A stretch of 64,000 nt of DNA, from positions 190,661,257-190,725,256 of the forward strand of contig NC_135502.1 of NCBI RefSeq assembly GCF_052857255.1, in the 5' to 3' direction. The notes beneath the pieces are model-generated. The model ran no database searches. It was not told where the DNA came from and saw only the letters and a program-made list of their open reading frames with translations. The position numbers and the translations under genes were made by a program. This DNA comes from Amblyomma americanum. Its lineage: Eukaryota; Arthropoda; Arachnida; Ixodida; Ixodidae. Positions 20,571 through 34,600 of the stretch are shown here, one piece after another; the first letter of the stretch is position 1, and the number at the start of each line of letters is the position of its first letter.

Positions 20571-23500
20571 TTGTTCAGTCGGGCAATGCAGCCTGGTAGA
20601 ACGAAGCAAGAACCTCAACCAAAAAGACGAAATGGTTCCTCAACATCACCTCGATCAGGGTGCCACCATGCCCAGTGCCAAAGAATTAAACGTGACTCGA
20701 TTTAAAACTGTGTGACGTCAATGTTGCAGCAGCTGCCGATGTTACGCTGGGCCCATGAGCACTGGTGGATCGGTCCAACAGGTGCTGATGCCGAGTTGCT
20801 CGATCTTCTTTGTAGCGTCGTAACTCTCGGTAATACAGTAAATTAGCGTTTTCAGGTCGCTGTCTTAAATGCAGGTGTTGATTTGAGCAATGCAGCCTGG
20901 TAGAACGAAGCCTAGAACCTGAACCAAAAAGACGAAATGGTTCCTCAACATCACCTCGCTCAGAGTGCCACCATGTCCAGTGACAAAGAACGAAACGTGA
21001 CTCGATTTAAAACACTGTGACGTCAATGCTTCAGCAGCTGCCGGTATTACGGTGGGGCTATGAACAGTGTCGGATAGGTTCCACAGGCGCTGATGCCGTG
21101 TTGCTCGATGTTCCTTGTATCGTCGTAACTCTCGGTAATACAGCAATTCAGCGTTTTCAGGTCGCTGTCGTAAATGCAGGTGTTCACTGGAGCAATGCAG
21201 CCTGGTAAAACGAAGCCTAGAACCTGAACCAAAAAGACGAAATGGTTCTTCAATATCACCTCGCTCAGGGTGCCACCATACCCAGTTCCTAAGAATGAAG
21301 CATGAGTCGATTTATAGCAGTGTGACATCAATGTTGTAGCAGCGGCCGATGTTACGCTGAGGGCCGTGAACAGTGGTGGATCGGTTCCACCGGTGCTGAT
21401 GCCGTGTTTCTCGATGTTCTTTGTAGCGTCGTAACTCTAGGTATTACAGTAATTAAGCGTTTTCAGGTCGCTGTCGTAAATGCAGGTGTTCAGTCGAGCA
21501 ATGCAGCCTTGTAGAACAAAGCCAAGAACCTGAACCAAAAAGACGAAATGGTTCCTCAACATCACCTCGCTCAGGGTGCCACCACGCCCAGTTCAAAAGA
21601 ACGAGGAGTGACTAGATTCATTGCAGTGTGACGTCAGGTTGCAGCAGCTGCCGATGTTGCGCTGGAGCACGTGAACAGTGGTGAATCCGTTCCACACGCG
21701 CTGATGCCATGTTGCTCGATTTTCCTTGTAGCGTCGTAACCCTGGGTATCAAAGCATTCAGGGTTTTCAGGTCGCTGCCTTAAATGCAGGTGATCATTCG
21801 AGCAATGCAGCCTGGTAGAACGAAGCCAAGAACCTGAACAAAAAAGGCGAAATGGTTCCTCACCATCACCTCGCTCAGAGTGCCACCATGCCCTTTGCCA
21901 AAGAACGAAACGTGACTCGATTTCAAAAGTGTGACGTCAATGTTGCAGCAGCTGCCAATGTTACGCTGGTGGCCGCGAACAGTGGTTGATCGGTTCCACC
22001 GGTGCTGACGCCGTGTTGCTCGATGTTCCTTGTAGCGTCGTAAATCTCGGTATTACAGTAATTAAGCGTTTTCAGTTCGCTGTCGTAATTGCAGGTGTTC
22101 AGTCGAGCAATGCAGCCTGGTATAACGAAGCCAAGAACCTCATCCAAAAAGACGAAATGGTTCCTGAACATCACCTCGATCAGGGTGCCACCATGTCAAG
22201 CGCCAAGGAACGAAACGTGACTCGATTTAAAACAGTGTGACGACAATTCTGCAGTAGCTGCCGAAGTTACGCTGGGGCCATGAACAGTGGTGGATCGGTT
22301 CCACAGGTGCTGATGCCGTGTTGCTCTATGTTCCTGTAGCGTCGTAACTCTCGGTAATACATTAATTCAGCGTTTTCAGGTCGCTGTCGTAAATGCAGGT
22401 GTTCACTCGAGCAATGCAGACTGGTAAATCGAAGACAAGAACCTGAACCAAAAATACGAAATATTTCCTCAACATTCCCACACTAAGGGTGCCACCATGC
22501 CCAGTTCCAAAGAACGAATTGTGACTCGATTTAAAGCAGTGTGAAATCAATGTTGTAGCAGCTGCCGATGTTACTATGGGGATCGTGAACAGTGGTGTGT
22601 GGGTCCCACAGGTTCTGATGTCGTGTTCCTCGATGCTCCTTGTAGCGTCGTAACTCTCAGTATTACAGTAACTCAGCGTTTTCAGGTCGCTGTCGTAAAT
22701 ACAGGTGTTCACTCGAGCAATGCAACCTGGTAAGTCGAAGCCAAGAACCTGAGCCAAAAAGACGAAATGGCTCCTACACATTGCCTCGCTCAGAGTGCCA
22801 CCATGCCTTGTGCCAAAGAACGAAACGTAACTCGATTTAAAGTAGTGTGACGTCAATGTTGCAGCAGATGCCGATGTTACGCTGTGGGCCGTGAACAGTG
22901 GTGAATCGGTTCCTCAGGGGCTGATGCCGTGTTTTCGATGTTCCTTGTAGCGTCGTAACCCTGGGTATTACACCAAATAAGCGTTTTCAGGTCGCTGTCT
23001 TAAATGCAGGTGTTCACTTGAGCAAAGCAGCCTGGTAGAACGAAGCCAAGAACCTGAACCAAAAGATGAAATGGTTCCTCAACATCACCTCGCTTAGAGT
23101 GCCACCATGCCCTGTGCCAAAGAACGAAACGTGACTCTATTTAAAGCAGTGTGACGCCAATGTTGCAGCAGCTGAATATGTTACGCTGGTGGCCGTGTAC
23201 AGTGGTGGATCGGTTCCACCGGTGCTGATGCCGTGTTGCTCGATGTTCTTTGTAGCGTCGTAAGTCTCAGTATTACAGTAATTAAGCGTTTTAAATCCGC
23301 TGCCGTAAATGCAGGTGTTCTGTCGAGCAATGCAGCCTAGTAGAACGAAGCCAAAAACCTCACCAAAAAGACGAAATGGTTCCTCAACATCACCTCGCTT
23401 AGAGTGCCACCATGCCCTGTGCCAAAGAACGAAACGTGACTCGATTTAAAGCAGTGTGATGTCAATGTTGCAGCAGCTGCCTATGTTACGCTGGTGGCCA

Positions 23501-26500
23501 TGAACAGTGAGGGATCGGTTCCACCGGTGCTGATGCCGTGTTGCTCGATGTCCTTTGTAGTGTCGTAACTCTCGGTATTACAGTTATTAAGCGTTTTCAG
23601 GTCGCTGTCGTAAATGCATGTGTTCAGTCGAGCAATGCAGCCTGGTAGAACGAAGCCAAGAACCTCAACCAAAAAGACGAAATGGTTCTTCAACATCACC
23701 TCGATCAGGGTGCCACCATGCCCAGTGCCAAAGAACTAAACGTGGCTCGATTTAAAGCAGTGTGGCGTCATTGTTGCAGAAGATGCCGATGTTACGCTAG
23801 GGGCCGTGAACAGTGGTGGATCGGTTCCACAGGTGCTGATGCCGAGTTGCTCGATGTTCCTTGTAGCGTCGTAACTCTCGGTAATACAGTAAATTATCGT
23901 TTTCAGGTCGCTGCCTTAAATGCAGGTGTTCATTTGAGCAAAGCAGCCTGGTAGAACGAAGCCAAGAACCTGAACCAAAAAGACGAAATGGTTCCTCGAC
24001 ATCACCTCGTTCCGAGTGCCACAATGTCCAGTGACAAAGAACAAAACGTGACTCGATTTAAAACACTGAGACGTCAATGCTGCAGCAGCTGCCGATGTTG
24101 CGCTGGGGCTATGAACAGTGTCGGATCGGTTCCACCGGTGCTGATGCCGTGTTGCTCGATGTTCTTTGTAGCGTCGTAACTCTCGGTATTACAGTAATTA
24201 AGCGTTTTCAGGTCGCTGTAGTAAATGCAGGTGTTCAGTCGAGCAATGCAGCTTGGTAGAGCGAAGCCAAGAACCTGAACCAAAAAGACGAAATGGTTCC
24301 TCAAAATCACCTCGCTCAGAGTGCCACCATGCCTTGTGGCAAACAATAAAACGTGACTCGATTTAAAGCAGTGTGACGTCAATGTTGCAGCAGCTGCCGA
24401 TGTTACGCTGGAGCACGTGAACAGTGGTGAATCGGTTCCACACGTTCTGATGCCATGTTGCTGGATTTTCCTTGTAGCGTCGTAACCCTGGGTATCACTG
24501 TAATTCAGCGTTTTCAGGTCGCTGCCTTAAATGCAGGTATTCATCGAGCAATGCAGCCTGGTAGAACGAAGCCAAGAACCTGGACCAAAAAGACGTAAAG
24601 GTTCCTCAACATCACCTCGCTTAGAGTGCCACCATGCCCTGTGCTAAAGAACGGAAAATGACTCGATTTAAAGCAGTGTCACGTCAATGTTGCAGCAGCT
24701 GCCTATGTTACGCTGGGGGCCGTGAACAGTGGTGGATCGGTACCACAGCTGCTGATGCCGTGTTGCTCGATGTTCTTGCAGCGTCGTAACTCTCGGTATT
24801 ACAGTAATTAGGCGTTTTCAGGTCGCTGTCGTAAATGCAGGTGTTCAGTCGAGCAATGCAGTTTGGTAGAACGAAGCCAAGCAACTCAACCAAAAAGACC
24901 AAATGGTTCCTCAACATCACCTCGCTCAGGTTGCCACCATACCCAGTTCCTAAGAATGAAGCGTGAGTCGATTTATAGCAGTGTGACATCAATGTTGTAG
25001 CAGCGGCCGATGTTACGCTGAGGGCCGTGAACAGTGGTGAATCGGTTCCACAGGTGCTGATGCCGTGTTGCTCGTTTTTCCTTGTAGCGTCGTAACCCTC
25101 GGTATTACACTAAATAAGCGTTTTCATGTCGCTGTCTTAAATGCAGGTGTTCATTCGAGCAATGCAGCCTGGTAGAACGAAGCCAAGAGCCTGAACCAAA
25201 AAGACGAAATGGTTCCTCAACATCACCTCGCTCAGAGTGCCACCATGCCCTTTGCCAAAGAACGAAACGTGACTCGATTTAAAAAGTTTGACCTCCATGT
25301 TGCAGCACCTGCCAATGTTACGCTGGTGGCCGTGAACAGTGGTTGATCGGTTCCACAGGTGCTGATGCCGTGTTGCTCTATGTTCCTTGTAGCGTCGTAA
25401 CTCTCGGTAATACAGTAATTCAGCGTTTTCAGGTCGCTGTCGTAAATGCAGGTGTTCACTCGAGCAATGCAGATTGTTAAAACGAAGCCAACAACCTGAG
25501 CCAAAAAGACGAAATGGTTCCTCAACATCCCCTCACTCAGGGTGCCACCATGCCCAGTGCCAAAGAACGAAGTGTGACTCGATTTAAAGCAGTGTGATGT
25601 CAATGTTGTAGCAGCTGCCGATGTTACTATGGGGATCGTGAACAGTGGTGGGTCGGTTCCACAGGTTCTGATGTCGTGTTCCTCGATGCTCCTTGTAGCG
25701 TCGTAGCTCTTGGTATTACAGTAACTCAGCGTTTTCAGGCCGCTGTCGTAAATACAGGTGTTCACTCGAGCAATGGAGCCTGGTAGAACGAAGCCAAGAA
25801 CCTGAGCCAAAAAGACGAAATGGCTGCTACACATTGCCTCACTCAGAGTGCCACCATGCCTTGTGCCAAAGAATGAAACGTAACTCGATTTAAAGTAGTG
25901 GGACGTCAATGTAGCAGCAGATGCCGATGTTACGCTGGGGGCCGTGAAGAGTGGTGGATCGGTTCCACAGGGGCTGATGCCGTGTTCTCGATGTTCCTTG
26001 TAGCGCCGTAACTCTCGGTATTACAGTAATTCAGCGTTTTCAGGTCGCTGTCTTAAATGCAGGTGTTCATTCGAGCAATGCAGACAAGTAGAACGAAGCC
26101 AAGAACCAGAACCAAAAAGACGAAATCGTTCGTCAATATCTCCTCGCTCAAAGTGCCACCATGCTCTGTGCCAAAGAATGAAACGTGAATCGATTTAAAG
26201 CAGTGTGACGTCTATGTTGCACCAGCTGCCAATGTTACGCTGGTGGCCGTGAACAGTGGTGGATCGGTTCCACCGGTGCTGATGCCGTGTTGCTCGATGT
26301 TCTTTGTAGCGTCATAACTCTCGGTATTACAGTAATTAAGCGTTTTCAGGTCGCTGTCGTAAATACAGGTGTTCAGTCGAGCAATGCAGCCTGGAAGAAC
26401 GAAGCCAAGAACCTCAACCAAAAAGACGAAATGGTTCCTCAACATCACCTCGATCAGGGTACCACCATGCCCAGTGCCAAAGAACTAAACGTGACTCGAT

Positions 26501-26764
26501 TTAAAACAGTGTGACGCCAATGTTGCAGCAGCTGCCGATGTTAAGCTGGTGGCAGTGAACAGTGGTGGATCGGTTCCACCGGTGCTGATGCCGTGTTGCT
26601 CGATGTTCTTTGTAGCGTCGTAACTCTCGGTATTACAGTAATTAAGCGTTTTCAGGTCGCTGTCCTAAAAGCAGGTGTTCATTTGAGCAATGCAGCCTGG
26701 TAAAACGAAGCCTAGAACCTGAACCAAAAAGACGAAATGGTTCCTCAACATCTCCTCGCTCAGA
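20571..26764 (+). repeat. Mosaic satellite segment containing block E copy 1 and block D copy 2
   Basis: 20865-21240 resembles 2551-2930. 21900-23640 aligns to 31050-32790 at offsets of 9153-9149, and 21923-22240 also aligns to 28637-28954. 23658-25237 is a further copy of block D. 25546-25920 aligns to 12847-13210. No non-satellite DNA is present. Confidence 0.72.
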
Positions 26765-29203
26765 GTGCCACCATGCCCTGTGCCAAAGAACGAAGTGTGA
26801 CTCGATTTAAAGCAGTGTGACGTCAATGTTGTAGCAGCTGCCGATGTTACTATGGGGATCGTGAACAGTGGTGGGTTGGTTCCACAGGTTCTGATGTCGT
26901 GTTCCTCGATGCTCCTTGTAGCGTGGTAACTCTCGGTATTACAGTAACTCAGCGTTTTCAGGTCGCTGTCGTAAATACCGGTGATCACTCGAGCAATGCA
27001 GCCTGGTAGAACGAAGTCAAGAACCTGAGCCAAAAAGACGAAATTACTCCTACACATTGCCTCGCTCAGAGTGCCACCATGCCTTGTGCCAAAGAACGAA
27101 ACGTAACTCGATTTAAAGTAGTGTGACGTCAATCTTGCAGCAGATGCGATGTTACGCTGGGGGCCGTGAACAGTGGTGGATCGGTTCCACAGGGGCTTAT
27201 GCCGTGTTCTCGATGTTTCTTGTAGCGTCGTATCCTTGGGTATCACAGTAATTCAGCGTTTTCAGGTCGCTGCCCTAAATGCAGGTGTTCACTCGAGCAA
27301 TGCAGCCTGGTAGAACGAAGCCAAGAACCTGAACCAAAAGATGAAATGGTTCCTCAACATTACCTCGCTTAAAGTGCCACCATGCCCTGTGCCAAAGAAC
27401 GAAACGTGACTATTTAAAGCAGTGTGACGTCAATGTTGCAGCAGCTGAATATGTTACGCTGGTGGCCGTGTACAGTGGTGGATCGGTTCCACCGGTGCTG
27501 ATGCCGTGTTGCTCGATGTTCTTTGTATCGTCGTAACTCTCGGTAATACAGCAATTCAGCGTTTTCAAGTCGCTGTCGTAAATGCAGGTGTTCACTCGAG
27601 CAATGTAGCCTGGTAAAACGAAGCCTAGAACCTGAACCAAAAAGACGAAATGGTTCCTCAACATCTCCTCGCTCAGAGTGCCACCATGCCCTGTGCCAAA
27701 GAATGAAACGTGACTCGATTTAAAGCAGTGTGACGTCAATGTTGCAGCAGCTGCCTATGTTACGCTGGTGGCCGTGAACAGTGGTGGATCGGTTCCACCG
27801 GTGCTGATGCCGTGTTTCTCGATGTTCTTTGTAGCGTCGTAACTCTAGGTATTACAGTAATTAAGCGTTTTCAGGTTACTGTCGCAAATGCAGGTGTTCA
27901 GTCGAGCAATGCAGCCTGGTAGAACGAAGCCAAGAACCTGAACCAAAAAGACGAAATGGTTCCTCAACATCACCTCGCTCAGAGTGCCACCATGCCTTGT
28001 GGCAAAGAGTGAGACGTGACTCGATTTAAAGCAGTGTGACGTCAATGTTGCAGCTGATGCCGATGTTACGCTGGGGGCCGTGAACTGTGGTGGATCGGTT
28101 CCACAGGAGCTGATGCCGTGTTGCTCGATGTTCTTTGTAGCGTGGTAACTCTAGGTATTACAGTAATTAAGCGTTTTCAGGTCGCTGTCGTAGATGCAGG
28201 TGTTCAGTCGAGCAATGCAGCCTTGTAGAACAAAGCCAAGAACCTGAACCAAAAAGACGAAATGGTTCCTCAACATCACCTCGCTCAGGGTGCAACCACG
28301 CCCAGTTCAAAAGAACGGGGAGTGACTAGATTCATTGCAGTGTGACGTCATGTTGCAGCAGCTGCCGATGTTACGCTGGAGCACGTGAACAGTGGTGAAT
28401 CGGTTCCACACGTTCTGATGCCATGTTGCTCGATTTTCCTTGTAGCGTCGTAACCCTGGGTATCAAAGCATTCAGCGTTTTCAGGTCGCTGCCTTAAATG
28501 CAGGTGATCATTCGAGAAATGCAGCCTGGTAGAACGAAGCCAAGAACCTGAACAAAAAAGGCGAAATGGTTCCTCAACATCACCTCGGTCAGAGTGCCAC
28601 CATGCCCTTTGCCAAAGAACGAAACGTGACTCGATTTCAAAAGTGTGACGTCAATGTTGCAGCAGCTGCCAATGTTACGCTGGTGGCCGCGAACAGTGGT
28701 TGATCGGTTCCACCGGTGCTGATGCCGCGTTGCTCGATATTCCTTGTAGCGTCGTAAATCTCGGTATTACAGTAATTAAGCGTTTTCAGTTCGCTGTCGT
28801 AATTGCAGGTGTTCAGTCGAGCAATGCAGCCTGGTATAACGAAGCCAAGAACCTCATCCAAAAAGACGAAATGGTTCCTGAACATCACCGCGATCAGGGT
28901 GCCACCATGTCCAGCGCCAAGGAACGAAACGTGACTCGATTTAAAACAGTGTGACGACAATTCTGCAGTAGCTGCCGATATTACGCTGGGGCCATGAACA
29001 GTGGTGAATCGGTTCCACAGGTGCTGATGCCGTGTTGCTCTATGTTCATTGTAGCGTCGTAACTCTCGGTAATACAGTAATTCAGCGTTTTCAGGTCGCT
29101 GTCGTAAATGCAGGTGTTCACTTGAGCAATGCAGACTGGTAAATCGAAGCCAAGAACCTGAACCAAAAATACGAAATGTTTCCTCAACATTCCCACACTA
29201 AGG
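26765..29203 (+). repeat. 8-monomer higher-order unit, tandem copy 1 (2439 bp)
   Basis: Begins within GTGCCACCATGCCC at 26765 and is followed directly by a second copy. The only difference found by eye is G at 28144 against C at 30583. 2439 bp is 8 x 304.9. Confidence 0.92.
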
Positions 29204-31642
29204 GTGCCACCATGCCCTGTGCCAAAGAACGAAGTGTGACTCGATTTAAAGCAGTGTGACGTCAATGTTGTAGCAGCTGCCGATGTTACTATGGGGATCG
29301 TGAACAGTGGTGGGTTGGTTCCACAGGTTCTGATGTCGTGTTCCTCGATGCTCCTTGTAGCGTGGTAACTCTCGGTATTACAGTAACTCAGCGTTTTCAG
29401 GTCGCTGTCGTAAATACCGGTGATCACTCGAGCAATGCAGCCTGGTAGAACGAAGTCAAGAACCTGAGCCAAAAAGACGAAATTACTCCTACACATTGCC
29501 TCGCTCAGAGTGCCACCATGCCTTGTGCCAAAGAACGAAACGTAACTCGATTTAAAGTAGTGTGACGTCAATCTTGCAGCAGATGCGATGTTACGCTGGG
29601 GGCCGTGAACAGTGGTGGATCGGTTCCACAGGGGCTTATGCCGTGTTCTCGATGTTTCTTGTAGCGTCGTATCCTTGGGTATCACAGTAATTCAGCGTTT
29701 TCAGGTCGCTGCCCTAAATGCAGGTGTTCACTCGAGCAATGCAGCCTGGTAGAACGAAGCCAAGAACCTGAACCAAAAGATGAAATGGTTCCTCAACATT
29801 ACCTCGCTTAAAGTGCCACCATGCCCTGTGCCAAAGAACGAAACGTGACTATTTAAAGCAGTGTGACGTCAATGTTGCAGCAGCTGAATATGTTACGCTG
29901 GTGGCCGTGTACAGTGGTGGATCGGTTCCACCGGTGCTGATGCCGTGTTGCTCGATGTTCTTTGTATCGTCGTAACTCTCGGTAATACAGCAATTCAGCG
30001 TTTTCAAGTCGCTGTCGTAAATGCAGGTGTTCACTCGAGCAATGTAGCCTGGTAAAACGAAGCCTAGAACCTGAACCAAAAAGACGAAATGGTTCCTCAA
30101 CATCTCCTCGCTCAGAGTGCCACCATGCCCTGTGCCAAAGAATGAAACGTGACTCGATTTAAAGCAGTGTGACGTCAATGTTGCAGCAGCTGCCTATGTT
30201 ACGCTGGTGGCCGTGAACAGTGGTGGATCGGTTCCACCGGTGCTGATGCCGTGTTTCTCGATGTTCTTTGTAGCGTCGTAACTCTAGGTATTACAGTAAT
30301 TAAGCGTTTTCAGGTTACTGTCGCAAATGCAGGTGTTCAGTCGAGCAATGCAGCCTGGTAGAACGAAGCCAAGAACCTGAACCAAAAAGACGAAATGGTT
30401 CCTCAACATCACCTCGCTCAGAGTGCCACCATGCCTTGTGGCAAAGAGTGAGACGTGACTCGATTTAAAGCAGTGTGACGTCAATGTTGCAGCTGATGCC
30501 GATGTTACGCTGGGGGCCGTGAACTGTGGTGGATCGGTTCCACAGGAGCTGATGCCGTGTTGCTCGATGTTCTTTGTAGCGTCGTAACTCTAGGTATTAC
30601 AGTAATTAAGCGTTTTCAGGTCGCTGTCGTAGATGCAGGTGTTCAGTCGAGCAATGCAGCCTTGTAGAACAAAGCCAAGAACCTGAACCAAAAAGACGAA
30701 ATGGTTCCTCAACATCACCTCGCTCAGGGTGCAACCACGCCCAGTTCAAAAGAACGGGGAGTGACTAGATTCATTGCAGTGTGACGTCATGTTGCAGCAG
30801 CTGCCGATGTTACGCTGGAGCACGTGAACAGTGGTGAATCGGTTCCACACGTTCTGATGCCATGTTGCTCGATTTTCCTTGTAGCGTCGTAACCCTGGGT
30901 ATCAAAGCATTCAGCGTTTTCAGGTCGCTGCCTTAAATGCAGGTGATCATTCGAGAAATGCAGCCTGGTAGAACGAAGCCAAGAACCTGAACAAAAAAGG
31001 CGAAATGGTTCCTCAACATCACCTCGGTCAGAGTGCCACCATGCCCTTTGCCAAAGAACGAAACGTGACTCGATTTCAAAAGTGTGACGTCAATGTTGCA
31101 GCAGCTGCCAATGTTACGCTGGTGGCCGCGAACAGTGGTTGATCGGTTCCACCGGTGCTGATGCCGCGTTGCTCGATATTCCTTGTAGCGTCGTAAATCT
31201 CGGTATTACAGTAATTAAGCGTTTTCAGTTCGCTGTCGTAATTGCAGGTGTTCAGTCGAGCAATGCAGCCTGGTATAACGAAGCCAAGAACCTCATCCAA
31301 AAAGACGAAATGGTTCCTGAACATCACCGCGATCAGGGTGCCACCATGTCCAGCGCCAAGGAACGAAACGTGACTCGATTTAAAACAGTGTGACGACAAT
31401 TCTGCAGTAGCTGCCGATATTACGCTGGGGCCATGAACAGTGGTGAATCGGTTCCACAGGTGCTGATGCCGTGTTGCTCTATGTTCATTGTAGCGTCGTA
31501 ACTCTCGGTAATACAGTAATTCAGCGTTTTCAGGTCGCTGTCGTAAATGCAGGTGTTCACTTGAGCAATGCAGACTGGTAAATCGAAGCCAAGAACCTGA
31601 ACCAAAAATACGAAATGTTTCCTCAACATTCCCACACTAAGG
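29204..31642 (+). repeat. 8-monomer higher-order unit, tandem copy 2 (2439 bp)
   Basis: Second copy of the 26765-29203 unit. At the internal junction (29204) AGG from one monomer type is joined through GTGCCACCATGCCC to TGTGCC from another. At the far end (31643) the same motif leads into the original right flank, CAGTTCC. This is the signature of one unequal exchange between misaligned monomers. Confidence 0.92.
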
Positions 31643-34600
31643 GTGCCACCATGCCCAGTTCCAAAGAACGAATTGTGACTCGATTTAAAGCAGTGTGACA
31701 TCAATGTTGTAGCAGCTGCCGATGTTACTATGGGATCGTGAACAGTGGTGTGTGGGTTCCACAGGTTCTGATGTCGTGTTCCTCGATGCTCCTTGTAGCG
31801 TCGTAACTCTCAGTATTACAGTAACTCAGCGTTTTCAGGTCGCTGTCGTAAATACAGGTGTTCACTCGAGCAATGCAGCCTGGTAAATCGAAGCCAAGAA
31901 CCTGAGCCAAAAAGACGAAATGGCTCCTACACATTGCCTCGCTCAGAGTGCCACCATGCCTTGTGCCAAAGAACTAAACGTAACTCGATTTAAAGTAATG
32001 TGACGTCAATGTTGCAGCAGATGCCGATGTTACGCTGGGGGCCGTGAACAGTGGTGGATCGGTTCCACAGGGGCTGACGCCGTGTTCTCGATGTTCCTTG
32101 TAGCGTCGTAACCCTGGGTATTACACTAAATAAGCGTTTTCAGGTCGCTGTCCTAAATGCAGGTGTTCACTTGAGCAATGCAGCCTGGTAGAACGAAGCC
32201 AAGAACCTGAACCAAAAGATGAAATGGTTCCTCAACATCACCTCGCTTAGAGTGCCACCATGCCCTGTGCCAAAGAACGAAACGTGACTCTAAAGCAGTG
32301 TGACGCCAATGTTGCAGCAGCTGAATGTGTTACGCTGGTGGCCGTGTACAGTGGTGGATCGGTTCCACCGGTGCTGATGCCGTGTTGCTCGATGATCTTT
32401 GTAGCGTCGTAAGTCTCAGTATTACAGTAATTAGGCGTTTTAAATCCGCTGCCGTAAATGCAGGTGTTCTGTCGAGCAATGCAGCCTAGTAGAACGAAGC
32501 CAAAAACCTCACCAAAAAGACGAAATGGTTCCTCAAGATCACCTCGCTTAGAGTGCCACCATGCCTTGTGCCAAAGAACAAAACGTGACTCGATTTAAAG
32601 CAGTGTGATGTCAATGTTGCAGCAGCTGCCTATGTTACGCTGGTGGCCATGAACAGTGAGGGATCGGTTCCACCGGTGCTGATGCCGTGTTGCTCGATGT
32701 CCTTTGTAGTGTCGTAACTCTCGGTATTACAGTAATTAAGCGTTTTCAGGTCGCTGTCGTAAATGCAGGTGTTCAGTCGAGCAATGCAGCCTGGTAGAAC
32801 GAAGCCATGAACCTCAACCAAAAAGACGAAATGGTTCTTCAACATCACCTCGATCAGGGTACCACCATGCCCAGTGCCAAAGAACTAAACGTGGCTCGAT
32901 TTAAAGCAGTGTGGCGTCATTGTTGCAGAAGATGCCGATGTTACGCTAGGGGCCGTGAACAGTGGTGGATCGGTTCCACAGGTGCTGATGCCGAGTTGCT
33001 CGATGTTCCTTGTAGCATCGTAACTCTCTGTAATACAGTAAATTAGCGTTTTCAGGTCGCTGCCTTAAATGCAGGTGTTCATTTGAGCAAAGCAGCCTGG
33101 TAGAACGAAGCCAAGAACCTGAACCAAAAAGACGAAATGGTTCCTCGACATCACCTCGTTCCGAGTGCCACAATGTCCAGTGACAAAGAACAAAACGTGA
33201 CTCGATTTAAAACACTGAGACGTCAATGCTGCAGCAGCTGCCGATGTTGCGCTGGGGCTATGAACAGTGTCGGATCGGTTTCACCGGTGCTGATGCCGTG
33301 TTGCTCGATGTTCTTTGTAGCGTCGTAGCTCTCGGTATTACAGTAATTAAGCGTTTTCAGGTCGCTGTAGTAAATGCAGGTGTTCAGTCGAGCAATGCAG
33401 CTTGGTAGAGCGAAGCCAAGAACCTGAACCAAAAAGACGAAATGGTTCCTCAACATCACCTCGCTCCGAGTGCCACCATGCCTTGTGGCAAACAATAAAA
33501 CGTGACTCGATTTAAAGCAGTGTGACGTCAATGTTGCAGCAGCTGCCGATGTTACGCTGGAGCACGTGAACAGTGGTGAATCGGTTCCACACGTTCTGAT
33601 GCCATGTTTCTGGATTTTCCTTGTAGCGCCGTAACCCTGGGTATCACTGTAATTCAGCGTTTTCAGGTCGCTGCCTTAAATGCAGGTATTCACTCGAGCA
33701 AAGCAGCCTGGTAGAACGAAGCCAAGAACCTGGACCAAAAAGACGAAAAGGTTCCTCAACATCACCTCGCTTAGAGTGCCACCATGCCCTGTGCTAAAGA
33801 ACGAAAAATGACTCGATTTAAAGCAGTGTCACGTCAATGTTGCAGCAGCTGCCTATGTTACGCTTGGGGCCGTGAACAGTGGTGGATCGGTACCACAGCT
33901 GCTGATGCCGTGTTGCTCGATGTTCTTGTAGCGTCGTAACTCTCGGTATTACAGTAATTAAGCGTTTTCAGGTCGCTGTCGTAAATGCAGGTGTTCAGTC
34001 AAGCAATGCAGTTTGGTAGAACGAAGCCAAGCACCTCAACCAAAAAGACGAAATGGTTCCTCAACATCACCTCGCTCAGGTTGCCACCATACCCAGTTCC
34101 TAAGAATGAAGCGTGAGTTGATTTATAGCAGTGTGACATCAATGTTGTAGCAGCGGCCGATGTTACGCTGAGGGCCGTGAACAGTGGTGAATCGGTTCCA
34201 CAGGTGCTGATGCCGTGTTGCTCGTTTTTCCTTATAGCGTCGTAACCCTCGGTATTACACTAAACAAGCGTTTTCATGTCGCTGTCTTAAATGCAGGTGT
34301 TCATTCGAGCAATGCAGCCCGGTAGAACGAAGCCAAGAGCCTGAACCAAAAAGACGAAATGGTTCCTCAACATCACCTCGCTCAGAGTGCCACCATGCCC
34401 AGTGCCAAAGAACGAAGTGTGACTCGATTTAAAGCAGTGTGATGTCAATGTTGTAGCAGCTGCCGATGTTACTATGGGGATCGTGAACAGTGGTGGGTCG
34501 GTTCCACAGGTTCTGATGTCGTGTTCCTCGATGCTCCTTGTAGCGTCGTAGCTCTTGGTATTACAGTAACTCAGCGTTTTCAGGCCGCTGTCGTAAATAC

